Source of the DNA: Nymphaea colorata
Lineage: Eukaryota > Streptophyta > Magnoliopsida > Nymphaeales > Nymphaeaceae
Direction: 5' to 3'
Length of the DNA stretch: 64,000 bases
NCBI RefSeq assembly: GCF_008831285.2
Contig: NC_045144.1
Coordinates: 15,611,858 to 15,675,857 of the forward strand
In this document: piece after piece, positions 48,285 to 58,499 of the stretch
Position numbering within the stretch: the first letter of the stretch is position 1
Layout of the letters: every line of letters starts with the position of its first letter
Program-made: the position numbers and the translations under genes
The notes under the pieces: generated by a model
Told to the model about the DNA's origin: nothing
Databases searched by the model: none
What the model saw: the letters and a program-made list of their open reading frames with translations, nothing else

Positions 48285-49885
48285 ATGGTTGAGCGAGTGA
48301 AGGTGATCGCAATAGAAAGAAATAGAGATGAGGCTAAGCACAATTTTTGCTTCCGTACTTCATGCGGAACGGCGTCTACCTCGTCTCCCCTTCTCCTCTT
48401 TTCACTGTTTTTTATATTTGAGATTCATGGAAAAATATCAAAACACCCCAACTTACGCTGCAACGACTATCCTAGGTGCTAGGGTTTTTCTTTCCCTCTT
48501 CCTTTTTCCCACTGTTTTCCCATTTTTTCACCGTTTGGTTAGAAACTTTTTCTGGTTTTGTTTTTCTCACTTGGTTGAGGTTAGGAGAGGATGGGGTCCA
48601 ACGGATGCATGGCAACAGATCTGCGGACGACAGCTGACGGTGGCACGATGTGAGCGGACCCCACTCATTCTGACTGAGCTGTCCAAGAAAAGTCAAAAGT
48701 CAAAAGCCATAGGAAACCAAAACCGGGTTGGGTCCGCGCGCCAAGGTCCAGGTTCCATTGGGCTCGAAGCAACGCCAAGGGATTTTATTTTAATTGTATG
48801 TACGCTTTACCATTCGATTTGTTAGACGTTTGTATGTTCGAATTTAAATTATTTGGCATCCACTTCTTAATTCACAATTAATTGGTCATCCCAATCAACA
48901 TAGAATTTAAGAACCAACTTTCAAAATACATGCACATTAACAAAATTTATTATGTTTATTATATGATCTGAAAACCATGTTTGAATTAGGAACTCATCGT
49001 ATATAGTTTTCAAAATTGATTCTTTTGCATATCTGACTTGTTTAGAGAAATGTGGTCAGATATCTAATTTGAATCTGATTTATTGACATCTCCTACTTTT
49101 GCTTTTCAAAAATTTGAGAATTTCTCTAAACAAGTCAGATATGCAAAAGAATCAGTTTTGAAAACTATATACGATGAGTTCCTAATTCAAATATGGTTTT
49201 CAGATCATATAATAAACATCGTAAATTTTGTTAATGTGCATGTATTTTGAAAGTTGGTTCTTAAATTCTATGTTGATTGGGATGACCAATTAATTGTGAA
49301 TTAAGAAGTGGATGCCAAATAATTTAAATTCGAACATACATCTAACAAATCGAACGGTAAAGCGTACATACAATTAAAATAAAATCCCTTGGCGTTGCTT
49401 CGAGCCCAATGGAACCTGGACCTTGGCTCGCGGATCCAACCCGGTTTTGGTTTCTGATGGCCTTTGACTTTTGACTTTTCTTGGACAGCTCAGTCAGATG
49501 GAGTGGGGTCCGCTCACATCGTGCGACCGTCAGCTGTCGTCCGCAGATCTGTTGCCATGCATCCGTTGGACCCCATCCTCTCCTAACCTCAACCAAGTGG
49601 GAAAAACAAAACCAGAAAAAGTTTCTAACCAAACGGTGAAAAAAGGAAAAACGGTGGGAAAAAGGAAGAGGGAAAGAAAAACCCTAGCACCTAGGATAGT
49701 CGTTGCAGCGTAAGTTAGGGTGTTTTGATATTTTTCCCTGAATCTCAAATATAAAAACAGTGAAAACAGGAGAAGGGGAGACGAAGTCGTTCTGCATCAA
49801 ATACGGAAGCAAAAATTGTGCTTAGCCTCATCTCTATCTCTTTCTATTGCGTTCACTTTCACTTGCTCCCTTGCTCGGTAGAATC
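48285..49885. repeat. Near-perfect 1.6-kb palindrome: arms of about 765 bp, loop of about 70 bp
   Basis: The left arm (48285-49050) and right arm (49121-49885) are inverted copies with few substitutions. Checked anchor pairs give centres of 49083.5 and 49085.5, so arms are almost free of indels. Both arms carry the same open frame in opposite orientation (165 and 96 codons), which is therefore an arm artefact. The outer ends (about 230 bp) match the foldback family at 50.0-51.1 and 61.7-64.0 kb; the inner parts do not, and the loop resembles the hAT-like repeat at 6075. If transcribed, the RNA would fold into a very long hairpin, a natural substrate for Dicer-like enzymes. Confidence 0.9.
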
Positions 49886-50036
49886 TCTCTGCCAATTTTT
49901 TTTTGCAGCAAAAACCCTAAGTTCCTATTTCCTACCATTGGATGGAGAAGAGAAACAAATATTTGAATCGGAATGAATTTGAATACGAATCCACAACCAA
50001 GCACAAGAACTCTGGAAACATATGGACAGATAACCA

Positions 50037-51058
50037 AGTCTCCATCAAAACCCCTACAAAATCAAGCATCTAGATACAAATCCACAAAAATTCAGAACCT
50101 AGAGTTGATGCCATAAACAAAGCACAATTATTCAAGATATCTGCAACTTTGCTAAGCAGCAAAAACACCAAAGGAGAAAAAGATCCAACCGACTCCTCCC
50201 TCCTGTCTCCTTTTCACTTTTCTCATCATGCAATTTATCCGAAACATTCGACTCTCGCCCCAATCCAATGGCGGGAAATCGGAACTTAGGGTTTTAGCTA
50301 CAAAAGTCGGAGAAAATTTGATAGGGATCTTACTGAAATAGAAAAAGCACGAAAGCAATCGAGACATAAAGAGAGAGATATGAGGCTAACCACAATTCTT
50401 GCCTCCGTATTTGATGTGCAGCAACATTTCTGTTGCCTTCTCTTCCCTCATTTTCACTCTTTTTATATTTCTGATGAAGTATGAAATACGAAAACACCAT
50501 CAAATTTTTGCTTCAATGACAACATGTTGTACAAGCTGCAGGCCGTTAAAGAGTGTAGACACTTAACCTCAACAATCGACATGATGGTCGTTGCAGCATA
50601 AGTTTTGGGGTGTTTTCTTATTTTTAACTAAATTTGAAACATAAAAAAAAACGAAAAGAAGAAAAGAGAATACGACCGTTCTGCGTCAAATACGGAAGCA
50701 AGAATTGTGCTTGGTCTCATCTCTCTCTCTTTCTCTAGCGATCGCTTTCGCTCGCTTCCTCGCTCGACAGAATCTCTCTGTCAATTTTTCTCATAATTCT
50801 GCAGCAAAAACCTTAAGTTCCGATTTCCCGCCATTGGTTTGGGAAGAGCATCGAATCATAAAGCAAAGAGAGTTTGATAAATTGCAGGAAAGGAAAGGGA
50901 GAGGAGACTGGAGGGATGAATCAGATGGATCTTTGTGCTGCTCCGGCAATACAAATCTCCTGATCGGCTGTGTGTTGATCCTAACTTCGTCACTAGGTAC
51001 TGCATTTTCGTGGATTTGTTTCCAGATGCTTGATTTTGCAATGATTTCAACAGTGGTG
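50037..51058. repeat. Foldback element of about 1.0 kb, second family member
   Basis: The left arm (about 50037-50527) and right arm (about 50578-51058) are diverged inverted copies around a loop of about 50 bp. Matching anchors include TCAAGCATCTAGATACAAA at 50062 with its complement-like partner near 51016-51033, and CACAATTCTTGCCTCCGTAT with AATACGGAAGCAAGAATTGT. Read outward, each arm has CT-rich tracts, an AAACCCTAAGTTCC-like motif and then a donor-like GGTACT, as in a plant leader with a first intron. The junction to the neighbouring palindrome (49.9-50.0 kb) matches the junctions of the array at 61.7-64 kb. Confidence 0.8.
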
Positions 51059-51059
51059 T

Positions 51060-52220
51060 ATTTAACTGTGCAGATGTTTTTGGAGTTCCCATGCTTGATT
51101 GCAGTTTCGTTGGTTTTTTGTGTTCCTCTGGGTAGGTTGTTGTTTCCTTGCCTAGTTTGTAGAGATCAAATGTTTCCTCTATTTTAGCACCCGTCTTTAC
51201 TACTCACTTTCATTGCCTTTGTGGATTTAGGTGTGCATATGGTAAGATGGAGCAGTCAGAGATTGTTATGGGTTGGCAAAGAGAGTAGGTGGTTGCAATT
51301 GCCGGTGGCCAAGGAGAGCAGCCGACCAGAGTGGGAGGAAAAAGAGAAAAAGGGTAGTGTTGGAAATAGTCATTAGCTGCATCAACAACTTTTACTGACA
51401 CACAAACAAAAACAATAGAATTTTGACCAAACCATTACTGCAGAGAAACTGCACCTCATTTGATGTAAAGAGTTGATCATTCATGAAAGTGCTGTTGCCA
51501 ACAACACTGTTTACTGTTGTTGCAGGAAAACATGAGAAATGAGGTCAGAGCAGTGCAATGTTATTACTGATATGCTCAACTGAGTATCAGAAATGACCAA
51601 TTATTATTGAAATAGAACCAACGGCATCAATAAAGACACTGACTTTGCTGACATCCCAAGAAAAATGTCAATATATGATGTTGTTGTTATTTGATCACAT
51701 GTTTGGTGCATCAGAGAATATTTTAGTGCAAGGCAAACTCATTTGCTAATGTAGATGGTTTGAAATGTATAACTGATGAAATATTAAAAAAAAAAACAAT
51801 TAAATAATTAAATAAACAAAAGCAACAACTTAAACAAAATTAGTATAAGAATGATTAAAAAGAATATTGCGAGTAGCATGGCACCTAGCCCGAAAACCTT
51901 ACTAACAGGTGATTTTTGGCGATACAAGAAAATTTTCACAAGAGAAAGCCCCATGTATTTAAGCATGTAATTGAGACCATAAAAGTAAAAAGAAATTAGC
52001 TTATAGACAAAATAGTTCAAAAATGGATTACTCAGAAAAGGCAAGCAAAAGAAAAGGCACACATCCTTGTTGTCGACAACCAAAAGATACAACAACTGTA
52101 GTGCGGATAAGAGAATGACCACATTTCAATGACCATGACTGTACACCAGTGCTAAGGCATGAACATGAGAATGCATAAGTGAAGAGTGTCTCTGGAAAGA
52201 GATAATGTGTGGTAGCATCT
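51060..52220. other. Intergenic, nothing recognised
   Basis: AT-rich sequence with small open frames of no known family. Confidence 0.4.
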
Positions 52221-52310
52221 TTTTCCCAATGTTGGTCAATAATACCATGGAAGGCTGGTAGCATTTTTTCCCAATGTTGGTCACTAATACCATGGAAGGC
52301 TAGCAGTAGA
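52215..52310. repeat. Two-copy tandem repeat, about 47-bp period
   Basis: TTTTTCCCAATGTTGGTCA then ATACCATGGAAGGCT occur twice in succession with minor differences. The repeat abuts the ankyrin-like fragment. Confidence 0.8.
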
Positions 52311-52500
52311 GGATATCTTTTGCAAATTCAAGATTGCCAAAGATAGCATTGATATGCAAACAAGAATTTGAACTAGAGTTTGTTACTCGATAGTTTTCCT
52401 CAAGCAACTTCTTCAAATCCACCAAGTATCTACCTATGGCTGCCTCACAAAGTCTGGAATCCATCCCTCCTTTCTTTTTACTCATGATCTCTAAGCAATG
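52309..52500 (-). pseudogene. Ankyrin-repeat protein fragment (ACD6/ITN1-like N-terminal part)
   Basis: The minus-strand translation contains LCEAAIGRYLVDLKKLLEE followed by SCLHINAIFGNLEFAKDIL. This fits the start of plant ankyrin-TM proteins (an EAA-D-L-LLEE helix pair, then a T-LHIAA-GHLEFAK-IL repeat). The usual TxLH repeat core is altered (SCLHINA), the frame stops just after IL, and no transmembrane part follows. Looks like a decayed fragment; only one repeat is visible. Confidence 0.45.
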
Positions 52501-52599
52501 AACGAATGGAAGCAAGCTAGAAATATATAGTGAGAGACAATGCATAGGGTATGCCTAGGCATCACATTTACATCCATTATTTCTATGATTTGCTAATTA

Positions 52600-53645
52600 A
52601 TTCATAGATTCAAAAATTTTTCACAAAAGTGGAAAGGTATCCTACTAGCTATCATAAGTTTCCTTCTTTTTCATTTTCAAATCTGCACCATCCTTTTTCT
52701 TTGGAATGCCCTTTCTATCTTTGACCTTTTCATATAATGAATGGTTTTATTGTGATATTTGGATTTTTTTTAGCTCATTGGAAAGATATGACATCTTTTC
52801 TCCTTGTCAAGGATGAATGTTAGGATCTGTAAAATAAGATTTTTGCATCTACATCTACTGTTAACTTCTATGGTAGCATGAACTTTAACATGCTCTCCCA
52901 AATCAAGCCAAGACATCCATGATAAGTTCATTAGCTAAAAGATTATGGTAGCCTCTATATTGAAAAGAACATTTGTATATGTTATTTCTACAAGTTGGTA
53001 GCAGATTTGCAAAATGTGTAGAATTTTTACAAAAATGGAAAGTGCTTCTAGTAGCTCTATTGCTACCACTTGTTTCATTCTTTTTTGGTCGTCAATCTAC
53101 ACCTTCCTTTTCCAGCAGAATGACTTTTTATCCTTGGCATTCATATTACAATACTTAGTTACCATCCTTAAAATTTTGTACCTTATTGAAAAAAATATAA
53201 TATATTTTTTTCTTATCGAGGATGAATACTGTGAGTGGTCATAACAAGATTTCTGCAACCAACTTATCCACCATTATATTCAATAGCAGTATGACCTCTC
53301 ACATGCTCCCTCAAATCAACCTTGGGACATACATTATAAAGGCTATATCATGAATTTATCACTTAAATATGACAGTAGTGGTACATAGTGCAAAACAAGT
53401 AAATCCATCATTTCTGATATTTGAAAATGAATTTCAAACTTGGAGAATTTCACAAGTGGAAAGAACATTTGCTCTCTAACAGTTATCATCAGCTTCCTTC
53501 TTTTTCACCATGAAATGTGCACTTTTTTTCTAAAAAATGACCTTTATGTCCTTGATTTTCATATTATGAAAGGTTTTGTTATCACATTCAGAAATTTATT
53601 TAGATTGTTGAAATGATATAATATTTTCCCACTTCTGAGCTGTCT
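52600..53645. repeat. Three diverged tandem copies, period about 405-420 bp
   Basis: Segments starting near 52600, 53005 and 53425 share, in the same order: a GTGGAAAG-like word, TTCCTTCTTTTTCA-like tracts, a CTTTTTCTNNNGAATGNC-like word and CATATTANNAATG-like words. The first two also share GAGGATGAAT-like and CACATGCTCCCTCAAATCAA-like words. Heavily diverged, no coding content seen. Confidence 0.45.
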
Positions 53646-53649
53646 TAAC

Positions 53650-54570
53650 AAGATGCTTGCTTTCATTGCTCCCTATTTTATCAATATTTTCCATGTAATT
53701 CTCTTGGTTAGGTGCTCTCCTTGCCATCAATGACATGAAAGGTTTGAACTAAGTAAAGCTACATTAAATTGCCAATGTTTCTTAGATAGATAATAGCCCA
53801 GTCTTAACTTGAGTAGTCATAATTACAAAAGCTAGTTAACTCAAGCAAATTGAGCACACAAAAACTTCTATTCTTTTGGTGATTTGAAGCTAATCTATCA
53901 TTTTGGGTGGTAAGTGGTTACCTTCTGTTGGAAAACATACAATTTTTTCTTGTGAATTATAATTAATCCTACCATTTTTTTTTTTCGGATAGGAAGGTGA
54001 AACAAATTAACTAACATGCACTCCAGCATTTGTAATGGTTGTTACCGAATCATAGACACAAGGTATGACCATTTCTTTGCTCATCCTTTGAATGAAGGTG
54101 TAGTTGTAATCATATCTCTCCAATTTCCCTAATGATTAATTAATATTCATAACACTCTCTTCCATAAGTGCACCAAAATAAATAATATGTTAATCATAGA
54201 GACAATAAAGGCATCATCAACTATAATTAAGAACCATACTTCACTGAACAAAAAAAAATGTTTTACTCTATATATATCATGACTTTTGTCTATTTTTGAG
54301 TCAAATGGACAGGTAATCAAACCTGCCTACTGCTGCCTTTTTATTATTATTATTTATTATTTTTTTCTCCTTTCTCTCTCACCGATCCCTCTCCACCTCC
54401 CCCAACTCATCCAATTTCCTCCAACACAGCAGCCACTGGCGCCCTTTTCCGAAGCCAGCGAGCCCATCATGCTTCCTTTATTCCCCAACTCCCACCCTCA
54501 TTTAACAACAGATGGGTGGAAAATTCCACCCAGTTCTCCTTCTCTACCTCTCTCCCTCTCACCAGTCACC
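53650..54570. other. Intergenic, nothing recognised
   Basis: AT-rich, then C-rich from about 54360. The 146-codon open frame at 54286-54726 overlaps a tandem repeat and shows no family. Confidence 0.35.
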
Positions 54571-54574
54571 ACTT

Positions 54575-55070
54575 CTGCCATCAACCGGGAGCCGACCAGT
54601 GGTATCCGCCGATGCTGGCAGTTGCTGCTGGTGATGGGATTTATTGAGAAGGAGGGAGAAAAAAAAAAAGAAAAAATGGACATAAATACATATAATATAT
54701 TTATTTATAAAAAAACTGAACCATAACTCTAAATCTTTTATGACATCTGTAGGCATAAAATTAAAGCTGTCCATCCTTTTAATCTAACAGTTGTAATTTT
54801 TTTTTTCTCCACCATCAACTGGGAGCCGACCAGTGGTATCTGCCGATGCTAGCAGCCGCTGCAGGTGATGGAATTTGATGAAAAGGAGGGAGAGGGTTGT
54901 GCAAGGGAAGGAGGGAGAAAAAAAAGAAAAAAAAAATAGACAGCATACATATAATATATGTATTTATAGAAAAACTGAACCATAACTCTAAATCTTTGAA
55001 TGACGTCTATAGACGTAACATTAAAACTGTCCATCCTTTCAGGATAACGGTTGTCTTTTTTTTTTTGATC
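54575..55070. repeat. Two-copy tandem repeat, about 234-bp period
   Basis: GGGAGCCGACCAGTGGTATC occurs at 54587 and, nearly unchanged, at 54821. It is followed in both by AGAAAAAA-rich sequence, ATACATATAATATAT, CTGAACCATAACTCTAAATC and CTGTCCATCCTTT. A young or conserved tandem duplication without coding potential. Confidence 0.85.
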
Positions 55071-55383
55071 CATCTTCCTTCACGAAGGAGGAAGGGGAAA
55101 GAAGGAAACCCTCCATGCCAAAATGCCCGCCGGTGGAAGGCATGCCGTTGCCAGCAGCGCGTACGCTGGGGAGGAAGGGGGCGTCGTCACGTCAAGATTC
55201 CGAAAGCAACACTGGACCCCTTGGGGGAAGTGATGAAGGGGAGAGACTTTGGCTTTCACTCGGGTGGGGGAAGCTCTTCCAAAACTGTAATGTATAAGAA
55301 ATAATTTTTGAGGCAAATGAGTGATTATTTTTAATGTTTTCTAATCATAATCCATGCTTGCTTTTGTGTAATATGAAGGATTT

Positions 55384-55651
55384 GACTTTTTCCATTGATT
55401 TCTACAACTTGAACCAATTAAAAAAAAAAAAAACTTGAATAAGGTGTTGAACTCCAGAGTTGTCTACATTCTTGGCTGGCCTTTCACCTTTAGCACCAAG
55501 TAGGGCTGCACACGATTGACTTTTTCCATTGATTTCTACAACTTGAACCAATTAAAAAAAAAAAAAACTTGAATAAGGTGTTGAACTCTAGAGTTGTCTA
55601 CATTCTTGGCTGGCCTTTCACCTTTAGCACCAAGTAGGGCTGCACACGAGC
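55384..55651. repeat. Two-copy tandem repeat, 134-bp period
   Basis: Copies at 55384-55517 and 55518-55651 differ at very few positions, so the duplication is recent. Each copy ends with TAGGGCTGCACACGA, the terminus of a hAT-like element that continues only after the second copy. Confidence 0.95.
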
Positions 55652-55760
55652 CGAGTCGAGCTCGAGTTGGACCAGCTCAAGGTCAACTTGACTTAGAAAA
55701 CTCCAGCTCGAACTCAAACTCGAGTTGAGCCCGACTGAACAAACTTGCCTCAAAGCCAAT
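55637..55760. mobile_element. hAT-like element end with AGCTCGAG words
   Basis: Starts TAGGGCTGCACACGAGCCGA and continues with CGAGCTCGAGTTGG and CTCGAACTCAAACTCGAG words, as at 47517 and 39915. The right end was not found. Confidence 0.4.
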
Positions 55761-55859
55761 GTTTGTCACATTAAAAAATTATACAAATCAATATTAAATA
55801 TTATTTTGCTTGAACATATAACAATTCAAATGTAAAAAAATCTTCAATGTGGGACTGTT

Positions 55860-56925
55860 CTCAAGCCATCATCTACAGTGTTGCATGAAATGTTTTAGTT
55901 GCCTTAGTTTGGCTCATTAGGCCGCTCTTACTAACAATCATGTTGTTGTCTTTGGGCTTTAATAAGCCGTTTGGAAGATGGAACAATAAGTGAGTGTCCA
56001 ATGAATCCAGTCCAAAGGTTATGGCAGATTCATGAAACACTAGTTATAGTGTCCAATGAATTTGTTTCAATTCTTTGGATATATTCATTGGACACTGTTT
56101 TCATCCCCAAGAATTTATTAGTTTTTGGAGTGCTTCAGAAAAATGAAAGGGAAAAGAACTCACCTGTCGGTACGAGGATCGATTGTTCCCAGCATATTTA
56201 TCAGAAATAATCAATCCAAGAGCTATGTTTATTCTTGATGCATTTCGTTTTGGCTTATACATCTTTTTCATTTTAAATGCGATGTGGTGGTTTGAAAAGT
56301 GTTGATTTGTTAATAAAGTTTTGAAGAAACATTTGAGAGTACAAAAGTTTTGATTTGAGAAACCTTGAATTGGGAAAACATTGTTTGAAAACATTTAAAG
56401 ATTATATTTTGAAATCAATATGGTGTTCTCTTAAGAACTTAAGTAAGTTTGAAATTTTGCTCTAATTCGATTACTACTTAATTAAAACTTCATCTCATCT
56501 TGTTTAAGTTCTTTTAGATATGTACTTGTGATAATGGGTAATGTTAAGTGAATATGGATGTATGAATGTATTGATCATACGTAATTAGAAGGAAATCATT
56601 CATTCTTACCGTGACATTCATCTAAAAGCATTCGTATCACCACATACATCTAAGTTTCCCATTTTATAATTGTCATAAATATTTTTGGTTAAAAGAAAAG
56701 AAGTTTTTGAAAATGAAATGGGGTTGTAGACTATCAAGCATGATTCCAATATTGGGTCATTACTTGAGCTTTAGTCTTGATAAATTCAGCAAATGAGAAA
56801 TTGAAACCCTAAATCATGGGAGAAAAATATTTGAAAGAATGGAAAAGATGAAAGACTTGAATGTAAGACAAATTTGGAAAAAAAGAGATTTTTTTTTTGA
56901 AAATCACAAAACAAAGGAGTTAAAA
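55860..56925. other. Intergenic, nothing recognised
   Basis: A short ATTCATTGGACACTGT / TAGTGTCCAATGAAT inverted motif occurs within 55990-56100. No gene was recognised. Confidence 0.35.
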
Positions 56926-56929
56926 GAAA

Positions 56930-57185
56930 GAAAGATACATATACATAAACATACTTATACATACATATATATATGTATACATGTACGTATGTATACATAT
57001 ATGAAAGCTTGTGAAAAAGTAGTTTAAATCAAATAGAGAAAGAAAAGAAAATTTTAGAAGGAGAGAGAGAGAGATTTTAAAGAGAAAGAGAAAAAGAGAA
57101 AATGGATCACACATACATGTTTTCATTTATATATATGTGTATGTACATGTATACGCATATAACATATATATACGTATATGTCTTC
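56930..57185. repeat. Alternating ATAC/ATGT simple-sequence region
   Basis: Two blocks (about 56935-57003 and 57110-57180) of ATACATAT/GTATACAT words flank GA-rich sequence. Chance frames through here read as Tyr/Ile/His repeats. Confidence 0.7.
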
Positions 57186-57189
57186 ATGA

Positions 57190-58150
57190 GAATGAAAATC
57201 AAGAAATGACTTGAAAATATCTTGACTTCGATTTTTTATGTAAGCTGGAGAGGAACTTGGACTCATGCAAGAGCCTAAGTTAAGTCTCCAAGGCATGATT
57301 AGAGAGGGTATTTGCTTTTAAAAATCTTTTGAAAAATATGATTCTAAATATTTTTGTAAGTGAATATAAAAACATGATTGTTACAAGAGCATATATTTCT
57401 TCCACCATTCAGTATGGAAGAAAATCAAGCAACATGATAAAGCACTCATTAAGGTTCATAATCAGGTGATTAAGAAAGAAACTAAACATGTGAATGATGT
57501 AAAAATGCATTTTAATATGTACATATTATTGAATGGTTTTCCTGGGTTGAACAAATCCCAACCTTAAAAATCAACATAAGATGGAGAAATCCCAACCCAA
57601 ACACTTTTTTTTGCCGTGCACTTGTTCATTGATTAAGGAAAATTAACACATCATGCATAAATATCATCTCAAGCATAAACGATGAGTAGAACAATATAAC
57701 AAACATAGTTTTGAAAATAAATGAAGAAATAGAATTTGGTTCACGTTGCTCATACTCCCAATGCACTCAAGATGCAGCTCTCGACTCCAGACAAGATATC
57801 ATTCGAGCTTTCTTGCATGGCCATGGGGAGGTAGCAAGGGGAAACGAAAAATAAAAATGAAATGAGGACTACATACCTTTAATATCTTTTCATGCTCTCT
57901 TGAAAAGTTGGAATTTGGAGAAACTTGCTTCCAAGGTTGGAGAAGAAAAAAGAAATGGAAATATATAACTAAGGGAAAATCGAAAATTTCAAGTGATGAA
58001 GCATTAGAGGTTCCTCCATGGTTGGCTCATGCCTAAGAGGGAAGATTGTGGAGGTATTTATAGGGAGTTTTCTAGCCAAAATTCAAAATTTGATTTTTTT
58101 AATTTAATAAGATTTTCTAGCGTTTCAAACACTTTTGAATGATTTTAATT
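57190..58150. other. Intergenic; possible old LTR-like promoter
   Basis: A TATTTATAGGGAG box candidate lies near 58054-58066, with AT-rich sequence around it, but no primer-binding site, LTR pair or polyprotein was found. Confidence 0.25.
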
Positions 58151-58490
58151 TTTTTAAAATAGGCTTTGACTAAGTGGAATTGGCCATTAGCCCTGCAAAC
58201 ATACCTTTGGGGCGTGGGTGCCCACCTACCCAAGCCAAAAGCACCCCCAAGGAGCGGTTGTTCATCAAAATGGGGGCCTGCGCACCTTGGCTAGGCGCAT
58301 TTGTGTGTGCGCGGCCGCAATTGGCAGCGTGCCCACGGCGCTGTTACGTCTGGCGTGTCGCTACCACACACGTAGCACGATAACGCGCGATAGCACACAT
58401 GAGAAAGCGCACGACGTGCCCCATCGTAACGCGTGATAGCGTGCACGAGCGCCACGCGGCGCTAGCCAGTGCATTGGCGGGCGAGCTCAA
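58150..58490. other. GC-rich island rich in ACGCG/GCGCG words
   Basis: Sharply higher GC than its flanks, with repeated CGTAACGCG / GATAGCGTGC / GATAACGCGCGATAGC words at 58360-58450. Two overlapping frames of about 70 codons match nothing. Origin unknown. Confidence 0.4.
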
Positions 58491-58499
58491 GCATTGCAT

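Noticed and set aside
48328-49748. 165-codon and 96-codon frames encoding nearly the same peptide in opposite directions
   Set aside because: They are the same sequence read from the two arms of the palindrome, with no known family. The similarity is explained by the inverted repeat.
50705-51187. 160-codon open frame
   Set aside because: It lies in a foldback arm and across leader- and intron-like sequence; related arms do not keep the frame.
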